Notes under the pieces: model-generated | Seen by the model: only the letters and a program-made list of their open reading frames with translations | What the model was told of the DNA's origin: nothing | The model's database searches: none | NCBI GenBank assembly: GCA_029237695.1 | Contig: CM055274.1 | Location: 17,907,505 to 17,971,504 of the forward strand | DNA length: 64,000 nucleotides | Direction of reading: 5' to 3' | Origin: Conchocele bisecta | Taxonomy: Eukaryota; Mollusca; Bivalvia; Lucinida; Thyasiridae | Made by a program: the position numbers and the translations under genes | Part shown: positions 56,082 through 64,000 of the stretch, piece by piece | Layout of the letters: each line of letters begins with the position of its first letter | Position numbering within the stretch: position 1 is the first letter of the stretch

Positions 56082-56945
56082 TCAGCAGTATCCAAAATAC
56101 ACTTCAGCGAACACCCTTTCCTGAATGCCGCAGATACAGAAGCCCGCCCCTCTGTAACTATGTGCTTTGAATGTATTTACATCTATACCTGACAACTCCA
56201 ATACTAGCTTCAGCCATCTAGCTATGGTACTTGTACACACCGGTTTATGCGTAATAAAAGAAATCATCACTTTTTGAGATAGCCTAACTGACGCTGTAAC
56301 CTTAATATAGTACAACAGTGTATGCATAGCGCATAATCTCTCATCTCGAAAATGATCTACCCGTAAACTAAATGAACTTCCAGCTTTAGTTGTCTTTAAC
56401 AAATTAGGAAAAACAAAAATAATAGCATCATCTGAGTCATCAAATAGGGCCTGTCCCATGTTTTGAGACACAAAATCCTGGCATTCACCTTCCGAAATAT
56501 CTGCTCTGTCAACCTCAACCTGTATGTTTGGTAAATTTTCTAATGACTGTCCAAAATAACTCTCTTGCTCATCTGAGAAATCATAAGCATGTCGTACCGG
56601 TTCAATCCCCAGAACCTCTCTCAAACTGGCAATGTCCGCCGTAGACAGTTTTGTAATATCAATGACCGGTATATCACTAGTTTTACTAGAACATTTTGTC
56701 TTCTCTTTCCCTGAGGCACTATTATTAGGTTTTTTGCCACTAGCACTAGGCTTTGTCAATTTGACTTTTGCACCATCACTCTTCGAGGTGGTCGTGTAAC
56801 TGGGGCCAGGTTGGACTATTACGGACTTCAATTTCTTTGCCTTATGGCCCTTTTTTCCTGATACCAATATCTCGTCCTCGCTAAACCCCGAGAACCCATC
56901 GCTGCCTGTACCTAAAGACAAGACTTCGTCGTTGTCGGAGCTCAT
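56082..56945 (-). CDS. Gag-like/tyrosine-recombinase fusion ORF of the mini-DIRS
   Basis: 287 residues from ATG 56945; the open frame reaches 56999 but only through a TTG. Residues 1-30 are acidic and Ser-rich (MSSDNDEVLSLGTGSDGFSG), 30-90 basic Lys/Ser-rich, 90-170 mixed (DITKLSTADIASLREVLGIE), resembling DIRS ORF1. From about 175 it becomes a recombinase catalytic domain: FVFPNLLKTT, LCAMHTLLYYIKVTA, STIARWLKLVLELSGID, then FKAHSYRGA, where H262-x-x-R265 is the HxxR box. The last residues (VFAEVYFGYC) may hold the nucleophilic tyrosine but are unlike the usual ending, so a frameshift near residue 268 is likely. The join of ORF1 to recombinase removes the reverse transcriptase and RNase H. 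Confidence 0.75.
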   Translation of the reverse strand: MSSDNDEVLSLGTGSDGFSGFSEDEILVSGKKGHKAKKLKSVIVQPGPSYTTTSKSDGAKVKLTKPSASGKKPNNSASGKEKTKCSSKTSDIPVIDITKLSTADIASLREVLGIEPVRHAYDFSDEQESYFGQSLENLPNIQVEVDRADISEGECQDFVSQNMGQALFDDSDDAIIFVFPNLLKTTKAGSSFSLRVDHFRDERLCAMHTLLYYIKVTASVRLSQKVMISFITHKPVCTSTIARWLKLVLELSGIDVNTFKAHSYRGAGFCICGIQERVFAEVYFGYC

Positions 56946-57589
56946 GTTCCAGTTCAGTAATGGGTTTCCGCGACCACACTGCGTACGTGTCACAAACAAT
57001 AATCAATATAGATTTTCTATATAAATAACAGCACCGCGTACTGTAAAGTATAATAAATAATATATGCCCGAACTACGTTCAGAGCGAGTAAACTTACCAA
57101 GTATGAATAAAATCGATGTTTCTACTTCGAACGTCAGAACAATTGTGATGTTTTGTAGGCCGGTACTTCCGGGCACCTGCGACACACGTGACTTTCAAGC
57201 TGTGCTTGATTTTTTAAAGTACGGAGAATCGATACACGTCAGAATGATATGCTACATTATACATGCGAAAGCCGAGGCTTTGCGCAAAATAATGGGTTTG
57301 TGTGGCTACAGAACAATAGGGATGAACAAAGGAAAAGGTTAGGGTTAGCCACATAAGTATCCATTTGTAGGAACGTCCGTCTGTGCGTCCGTCCGTCCGG
57401 GCACACATTAGGGTGCTTATGTGGCTAGCCCCACAGAGTTATGGACTTGGTAAAGGATAGGGTTGGTTACAATTAGCCACCTAAAAAATCCTTTTATGTG
57501 GCTAAAAATATTTAACATGTGATAAGCCACATAAGTATAGTATTGTAAGAACGTCCGTCCGTCCGTCCGTCCGTCCGTCACTAAACTTA

Positions 57590-58010
57590 ACATCAGAGAA
57601 ATATTGTTATAACTTCTATTTCCTTCATCTAAAATGCTTAATATTTCACACATGCATTCCTGTAAGGCTCTACTACCATGCTGTGCCAAATCCACGACCG
57701 TCCAACCCATGCTGATCCCAAGGTCAAGGTCAAATAGTATCTTTACAAAACTTAACATCAGAGAAATATTGTTATTACTTCTATTTCCTTCATCTAAAAT
57801 GCTTAATATTTCACACATGCATTCCTGTAAGGCTCTACTACCAGGCTATGCAAAATCCACGACTGCCCAACCCCCGCTCATCCCAAGGTCAAGGTCAAAC
57901 TCTTGTTCTCTTTACAAAACTTAACATCAGAGAAATATGTTATAACTTCTATTTCCTTCATTGCAAATTCTTAATATTTCATGCATGCATTCCTCCAAGG
58001 CTCTACTACT
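57590..58010. repeat. Tandem ~147-bp repeat, three units
   Basis: Each has AACTTAACATCAGAGAAATA, TTCTATTTCCTTCATCTAAA, CATGCATTCCTGTAAGGCTC and CCCAAGGTCAAGGTCAAA. A diverged piece lies at 58640-58700. The array is preceded by CCGTCCGTCC runs (57551-57578). Confidence 0.85.
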
Positions 58011-58884
58011 GTAACAGTACTTCCCTAGCCCGGTAAGGGAATACCATTGGAGGGGGGTGGGTCATGAAGATAACGACAATTGGTTGTATCGCTTTATACG
58101 AGTTAGGCCCGACGCCTGCTGTGGGCAAACGCCCTGGCCAGACTTATCTCCCTGGTTCCTCTCACCTCTTTACCGCTCCCTGCTCTTTCTCCCGCTTACT
58201 CGAAAATATATATATGTGTTGTCTTCCAACTACTATCGTGGACCGAATGATCGAAATATAATAAAAACCCCGCGCAAGAAAAATTTGACAGCTCATGCAA
58301 AGTGTTAGTGAGCTATTTTTTTATAGGCCAATCAAACTGCCGGTTAGAATAAATATCTACCAATCAGAAATTAGGTTATATAATGATATTGGCTATACCT
58401 ACGGCTGTTGAGAAATTTCGCCCCCAAAAGAGTTCGGACCAGTATTGGCTAATATAACGGGATATAGGAGACGGTCAATATAATGTTGTTCTGTCATGTC
58501 ATGTCAAGTTAGAAGCGTGCCGCTATCTGCAATACGTTTCGCATTAATCTGCAAACACTGAAACATATGTTAAAATAGCAAGAGCATGAATACAATGTGG
58601 TTAAAATATAAAAGAGCACATAAATCTCATCCGGCCACACTACCATGCTGTGCCAAATCCACGACTGTCCAACCCCCGCTAAGACCAGAGTCAAGGTCAC
58701 AAGCCCACACACTTGGGAAAATTTTACATATTTAGGGGTACCTGGGCCCACGCGGGGGGTATTCCGTAAGCCTCGCTTACTGACCAATCTAGTTTTTTCT
58801 ATTTTCTTCAATTTTCCACAGAATGTTGAGGCCACTGATTTGAACTGTCTCGCTGAATAATTATTATCTATAATGACAACACAT
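58011..58884. other. No gene seen
   Basis: 58057-58308 is open in two frames without any domain. 58805-58860 is a fragment of the GAACYGTCTC palindromic repeat. The remaining DNA shows nothing recognisable. Confidence 0.45.
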
Positions 58885-58888
58885 TTAA

Positions 58889-59097
58889 CCCTTTTGATGC
58901 TGAATTAAATTTTGTCGTGTGCTGTTTATTTTCTATTTTCAATTTATCATCAAAAACATGGTTTGATAACATATCAGAATCATTTCTGATAGAAAATCGG
59001 AAATTATTCTAAAGTACTGTCAAACCATGTTTTAATTGAGAACGAAGACTAAATATAAAACAACAGCAGCCGAAAGATTTTGTTCCCACATTCTAAT
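58889..59097. mobile_element. TTAA-type hairpin MITE, diverged
   Basis: TTAA 58885-58888, left end CCCTTTTGATGCTGAATTAA, central hairpin with TGATAGAAAATC and the paired words AAACATGGTTTGA / TCAAACCATGTTT. The right end is degraded. Confidence 0.6.
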
Positions 59098-59141
59098 AAA
59101 GCACAATCATAATGTCACTGAGTAATCACACACCTGACATA

Positions 59142-59700
59142 CAGTGGAACCCCTCCAAACCAGACACCCTGTGAGCCTGGGAGACAACATCAAGGCAACA
59201 TATAAAACAACAGCAGACGACAATTTTTGTTCTCCACCATCTGACAGTTATAAATTACAATGTCATTGGGTAATATGCTTCCTGACCTACAGTGAAACCC
59301 CTCCAAACCAGACACCCTGGGAGCTCCCAGGGTGTCCAGTTTGGAGGGGTTTCACTGAGACAAAATCTAGGCAACATATAAAACAACAGCAGACAACAAT
59401 TTTCATTTCCCACATTATAAAGGTTATAGAACATAATCACAATGTCATTTGGTAATCACACGCCTCACCTACAGTGGAACCCCTCCAAACCAGACACCCT
59501 CGGAGTTCCCAGGGTGTCTGGTTTGGTGGGGTTTCACCGTTAGACAAAATCAAGGCAACTGCAGATGACAATTTACGTTATAAAGCTTAATTACAAAGTC
59601 ACCGCGTAATCACATGCCTGGCATACAGTGGAACCCCTCCAAAACCAGACACCCTGGGAGTTCCCAGGGTGTCTGGTTTTGAGGGGTTTCACTGTCAGAC
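59142..59700. repeat. Tandem series of pogo-type hairpins, ~170-bp spacing
   Basis: One half-copy (59142-59173) and three complete hairpins (59289-59357, 59472-59537, 59625-59694). Each complete one reads CAGTGGAACCCCTCCAAACC, then ACACCCTGGGAGTTCCCAGG and back. Between them stands a shared spacer with GGCAACATATAAAACAACAG and CAGCAGACGACAAT, so a unit of hairpin plus spacer has multiplied in tandem. Confidence 0.85.
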
Positions 59701-59884
59701 ATTATCAATGAAGTGCTACATGCTGTACACACTAAAGCCACTCTATTGTACACCAGGGGTTTGATCATAGGTTAGAGTGTGCTGCTTGAAACATTATGCT
59801 CCTGTATGCTGTTTGATCAGTGCGTTAGACAACTTGTTTGAATTTAATTGGCCATCAATTGAAACAATGATTTTATGTCTGTAA

Positions 59885-60089
59885 CCCTTACTACGTTGAA
59901 TTAAATTTTGTCGTCTGCTGGAAATATTTTATTTTCAATATTTCTTGATATAAACCTGTTTTGACAGCGCATGAGAATCGTCTCCACTGGAGACGATTTT
60001 CATGTGCTGCCAAAACAGGTTTTTTGTTAAGAATTAAGACAAAAATGAAAAACAGCAGACGACATTTTTCGTCTCCCGCGTAGTGAGGG
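59885..60089. mobile_element. TTAA-type hairpin MITE
   Basis: CCCTTACTACGTTGAATTAA at the left, CTCCCGCGTAGTGAGGG followed by TTAA at the right (left site mutated to GTAA). Central palindrome AATCGTCTCCACTGGAGACG (59969-59988). Confidence 0.75.
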
Positions 60090-60477
60090 TTAAGGTGACA
60101 TTGGTTGCATTGCTAATATAACATAGTGCCCCTTCTTTTAGTGCCTATGTTTGAGTCATCTACGCCATACTAACTGCCTAGGATCTGCATCGTTTGCAAT
60201 TTAGTTTTTAAAATACCCTCTCCATTTTACATGAACGTGCCGATCGTATTAAAGCTGAACAGTCAGTTTGATTGGTCAAGTTGTTAGCCGGTTCTGGGCC
60301 TATGGTTATACGATTTTCTGAGCATGTCCTTAACCCATGCAGTTCAGCCTCAACCAATCAATCTTCCTCATTTTGAGTAGACAATAGAATACCTTCTCAG
60401 CATGTTTTACAGTCACGCTCAGCCTTAACCAATCAAACTGCTTGATATTATTGAGAACAAATGCTGAAAATATTTAA

Positions 60478-60674
60478 CCCTTTCAATGCTGGGAACTAAA
60501 ATTGTCATCTGCTGTTACTTTATATTTAGACTTCTTTCACAACAAAAACATGGATTAACAGTATTGGAAATGATTCTAAATGATTCTAAAGTGCTGTCAA
60601 AGCATGTTTTTTTATAAGAAAAATGGAAAATAAATAATAAAAAGCAGACAATAAAATTTAATACAGCAGTGTGT
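60478..60674. mobile_element. TTAA-type hairpin MITE
   Basis: TTAA 60474-60477, CCCTTTCAATGCTGGGAACT at the left, AATACAGCAGTGTGTTAA at the right. The inner GATTCTAAATGATTCTAA is duplicated. A further diverged copy follows at about 60729-60912 (AATTAAATTTTGTTGTCTGC). The DNA from 60913 to 61336 shows nothing else. Confidence 0.65.
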
Positions 60675-61336
60675 TAAAGCCACTCTTCTTGTCATAGAGT
60701 CGGTCTGTGCATTCCAAGTTAGAATATTTCTGAATTAAATTTTGTTGTCTGCTGTTTATTTTTATTTACCATTTTTTTCTCACTGGATACATTTTTTTGA
60801 CAGCACATGAGTAATGGAGACAATTCTCATGAGCTGCCAAGCATATTTTTCGTTAAGAAATAAGTTAAAAATGAAACTCAGCAGATGACAATATTCGGCC
60901 ATCTAACAGTTAATGTATCCAATGCCATTCTGGCAATAAAATCAGAGACATTTCTGTCTAATGCTTGCTATAACATCCCACTGGGGGGCTATGAAAACTA
61001 TCCTTACTGCAAATGGTAATTGACAATTATTAAGTTTGCAGTTTATTTTGCGCTATAACGGAAAAAGATGCCTTATGTGTTTGTTGGCCACTTACCTCAA
61101 GAAACCACCATGTTAACCCAGCCTAATATGACGCTAACTAGCTGTTACCAAACCTTTAAACACCATTAAATAAATAAAGAATTCCTCAACCAGCATAGAT
61201 TGTTAAGCCATATTCCAATCAAAGGGTCCATCATGATAGTCAAGTGAAATGCCGTTCCAAACAAACCGACTTTGTCTAATTCAAGCAAGACATTCATGTC
61301 CTCTTCCTGTTGCACTGCTGTTTCTATATATACTAC

Positions 61337-61512
61337 CGTGAAACCTCTCTAAGCTGGGGACCTCCCAGGGTGTCCGGGTTTCTGAGCCATAGTTGTGTGC
61401 TATGCGATCACGGACAGACATTATCACCTGGGATAAATGACCAAGAAACTCATCAAAAATAAGATCACAGCTGTTTGCTTGGTGTCCGGTTTAGAGAAGT
61501 TTCATTGTACAT
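61337..61512. mobile_element. Pogo-type MITE, ~175 bp
   Basis: GTGAAACCTCTCTAAGCTGG at the left and CCGGTTTAGAGAAGTTTCAT at the right. The inside (GAGCCATAGTTGTGTGCTAT) equals 33998-34030 next to the interrupted copy at 33510. Confidence 0.65.
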
Positions 61513-61574
61513 TACCTGCTATTAATTCTAGAGCCATAAAAACACACACATCAGAAATTGTCAAAATACAAATA

Positions 61575-62989
61575 CAGTCGAACCTGTGAACAACGACCGG
61601 CAAAGGGAAGTGGCCAAAGTGGTCGTTGTTGACAGGTGGTCGTTGTTCCAAGGGTCGAACATTTACCCAGTTTCACAACAAAGTCGGCCATGTCTTTAGC
61701 ATTCTATTGTAATATATATGCATGCTTTTCATCAATTAAAAATTGCACGAAAATGGCTAAAATAGTCAATTTATGTTGTTTTGTCATCTTGTTGTTAGTG
61801 TTCTGAACCCAGCCTCGCTTTGGAAATTATATACAAAGGGGAGTAATTATCTTCACGATAAGTATATCTCGCGGCCCGCTTTGGTGCACCATTTAATAGC
61901 TTGTCGTAATTACATGCAAGTGGTTTAATTTAGCATGACCATTAGTATTTCACACCACCAGTTGAAATTAATAACGGTCATATAGTCTGTATTAAAACGA
62001 TAGCCTATGTGGCGCGGCCTGTGAAAAACCGCGAGTTTTTTTTGTAACAAAAAATATTTCATTGAATGCGTCAGTAACCCACACGAGCTAGGTGTCCAAA
62101 TCAGGAGAGAACACCCGGCTTATTTGCTTTCTGTCCAATGTACTGTATACTATCCTGGTCAAGCCCGAATATTTAAGCAGCCTATGACGAATTGGCAATG
62201 TCCGCTGACGTAATTACTGATGTTTTTAATTAGAGATTCGCGAGCACTGTAAACCATGTAAACCACGGGCAGACTACGCGAATCCACTGCCTGGTCTGGT
62301 CGCTAATGCAATAAGCCGGGATTTGTCGGAGATCGAGACCCAATTCATATAAACACGTTTGTCGTGTCACTTTAGACTGGTACCCGGTCGCTAGGAATAA
62401 CGCTATATATGCTGAGCATCAGACAGGGTACCAGTCTAGTGTGGACTACGTGACTGATGTCAGCAACCGCGTGTATTGATCTTTGATATGGCCTTGTGCC
62501 CCGATGTGTGAAATTTACACTCGACACGCGCCGTGTGTTTGAAGTCTTAGTCTTGTCACTGTAGACGAATCAGCATCGTGTAAACACAGTTTGCCAGCTA
62601 ATGATCGAGTTTTATGACTTGCGCAGAATTGCATTATGCCTATTGGAATACACGACACGGAATACATATCGGGAATAACCGTTAATGGAGTTATGCAATA
62701 TTTTTCATTGAAAAATGTCGCCGAGTTTTGTGATGAAAGGATAATCGGCGATTGCGATGTTATTTTTTTTTGCCGACAAAACATGACTTGGTCGCTAATG
62801 GTCGCTAATGGTCGCTGTTTGCAGTAAAAAATGCCGCGTGGGAACGAAAATCGCTGGTCGCTGGTCGTTGTTCGGAGGTGGTCGTTATTCCAAGGTCTTT
62901 TAAAGAACAAATTGGACGGGGGGGTTTTAACTGGTCGTTGTGGACAGGTGGTCGCTACTCACAGGTGGTCGTTAACACAGGTTCGACTG
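61575..62989. mobile_element. 1.4-kb non-autonomous pogo-like transposon
   Basis: CAGTCGAACCTGTG and CACAGGTTCGACTG are perfect inverted ends, flanked by TA (61573-61574, 62990-62991). GGTCGTTGTT words repeat inside both ends (ACAGGTGGTCGTTGTT at the left; five GGTCGTT or GGTCGCT words near 62795-62975). Two overlapping frames (62515-62910 - and 62636-62827 +) have no transposase motif. Confidence 0.85.
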
Positions 62990-63138
62990 TAGTGTAAATA
63001 ATCCACTGTGCTGTATGCATACATTTGAAAATGTTTAAAACAAGATTTCTCTCCAGGAGTAATCTTGTGACCACCCTTTGAACCATCTTCTCGGGACAGT
63101 TCCAATAAATACTTTTAGCGAGGAATTATAATAATATA

Positions 63139-63206
63139 CAGTGAACATTCTCTAAACCAGGCACCCTGGTAGTCCCAGGGTGTCTGGTTTAGAGATGTTA
63201 CACTGT
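63139..63206. repeat. Single pogo-type hairpin
   Basis: CAGTGAACATTCTCTAAACC, ACCCTGG...CCAGGGT, then back to GGTTTAGAGATGTTACACTG. Half copies at 63298-63312 and 63885-63952. Confidence 0.75.
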
Positions 63207-63394
63207 AAGTTAGGTATATGAGCACACCAGACCAGTTTGTATGCTTTGCAATCATGAACAGACATTAATCTCAAGACATACTTATCAAGATATAATTACA
63301 GTGAAACCTATTGTAATTACTCACACAGACAAGGTTTCTGAGAGAAATTCTACAGTAGCACTACAGGAGTATTTGAATTCCGTTGAAAGGCGCT

Positions 63395-63582
63395 TGTATG
63401 GGGGATTAGATAGAGGCGTCCAGAGGCGCTTGCATGTGGGAGTCTATAGAGGCATCCAATGGCGCTTCTGTGGAGTAAAGGGTTCACCCTTTACTTCACA
63501 GAACCGCCATTGGACGCCACTATAGACTTTAACCCTTTACTCCACAGAAGCGCCATTTGACGCCTCTATCTATTAAACTATA
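63395..63582. repeat. Complex palindrome of GGCGCTTCTGTGGAGTAAAG modules
   Basis: Words GATAGAGGCGTCCA, TCTATAGAGGCATCCAATGG and TTCTGTGGAGTAAAGGGT occur in both orientations around 63485, with the right side holding an extra copy (TTTAACCCTTTACTCCACAG). The remainder to 64000 shows no gene. Confidence 0.75.
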
Positions 63583-64000
63583 AGACTAGGAAAAGATATG
63601 GCAATGATAACATCAACTGGGGGAGATTGTCTACAGATAAAAGTACCTGTGCATCATTGTAAGGGAGAACCATACAGTAGATGAACACTTGTTATATCAT
63701 TTTCATGTCTTGTTTCTATATCAGGACTAACAGGTTTTCGAAATCTACAATAGAACCTCCGTAAATGGACACCCAGAAAGCATCTCTGTGCTTGAATTTG
63801 GTGGGTTTACCCGTGCGATCAGAATGTGTTTCAGAACCACAAATCACACAAACATGTCTTGGAGTGCTCACATTGTTGGATTACAGTAGAACATCTCTAT
63901 ACCGGACCGGACACCCTGAGGAAATATGTAATGCTTAGAGAGGCTCCGCTGTACGTTATTTCACAAGCATAATTATGATACATTTACTTATGATAGCCAC

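Larger units (their letters stand above)
55332..57295 (-). mobile_element. Miniature DIRS-type element (1.96 kb)
   Basis: The inverted repeats 55393-55515 and 57143-57265 match almost perfectly (TGACGTGTATCGATTCTCCG, AAGTCACGTGTGTCGCAGGT). The unequal outer ends (55332-55396 and 57250-57295) are both complemented in the internal region 55801-55912. Between them is one - strand gene with a gag-like start and recombinase end but no reverse transcriptase. So it is an internally deleted, non-autonomous DIRS that would need a full element in trans. The flanks belong to a GTGGCTA-rich repeat. Confidence 0.85.

Noticed and set aside
62515..62910. 131-residue frame inside the 1.4-kb pogo-like element
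   Set aside because: No helix-turn-helix or DDE motif; an opposite-strand frame overlaps it; not a transposase.

Overview
This is animal nuclear DNA. It shows spliced-looking exons with GT/AG borders, tRNA-derived SINEs, many miniature inverted-repeat transposons (MITEs), DIRS-type retrotransposons, satellites and a Polinton/Maverick. The mix of V-type SINE, Polinton, DIRS and pogo-like elements would suit a lophotrochozoan, most likely a mollusc, but that is inference; no single-copy marker gene was recognised. Nearly everything that can be named is mobile or repetitive.

Layout. (1) 1-8066: the right-hand part of a Polinton. On the + strand come a broken packaging ATPase, four small decayed virion-type or membrane ORFs, an uncharacterised ORF and an intact retroviral-type integrase. 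On the - strand, converging on the integrase, lie a decayed protein-primed family B DNA polymerase and a small SAP-like protein. The element ends in four short-spaced repeats and a 103-bp hairpin. (2) 8147-9795: a 185-bp satellite, then a pyrimidine-rich tract. (3) 10390-18225: two tandem copies of a ~3.08-kb element with ~0.85-kb modular inverted arms, which create a 1.7-kb palindrome at their junction. Each interior carries two tRNA-like promoters facing each other. (4) 18226-19365: a ~190-bp satellite. (5) 19723-24911: a 5.2-kb element with 65-bp terminal inverted repeats (TIRs) and a TA duplication. It has 22-bp satellite arrays inside each end and a second pair of ~0.8-kb inverted arms nested inside. 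(6) 25-44 kb: AT-rich, intron-like DNA full of MITEs. It holds two convincing isolated exons (28900-29052, 37098-37181), a possible zinc-finger exon and a 2.1-kb minisatellite. (7) 44668-50740: a full-length but decayed DIRS retrotransposon on the - strand. (8) 50.8-55 kb: a tandem repeat, a 1.2-kb pogo-like element and a perfect 43-bp palindrome. (9) 55332-57295: a miniature DIRS whose gag-like N-terminus runs directly into a tyrosine-recombinase C-terminus, with a textbook internal complementary region. (10) 57.6-64 kb: more tandem repeats, TTAA-flanked MITEs, tandem hairpins and a 1.4-kb pogo-like element.

The genes form no cellular pathway. The Polinton genes together describe a self-synthesising, possibly virion-forming element (integration, replication, DNA packaging). 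Only its integrase, the SAP-like ORF and one unknown ORF remain open, so this copy is dead as a unit. The two DIRS elements share orientation and architecture. The non-autonomous elements would depend on transposases not present here.
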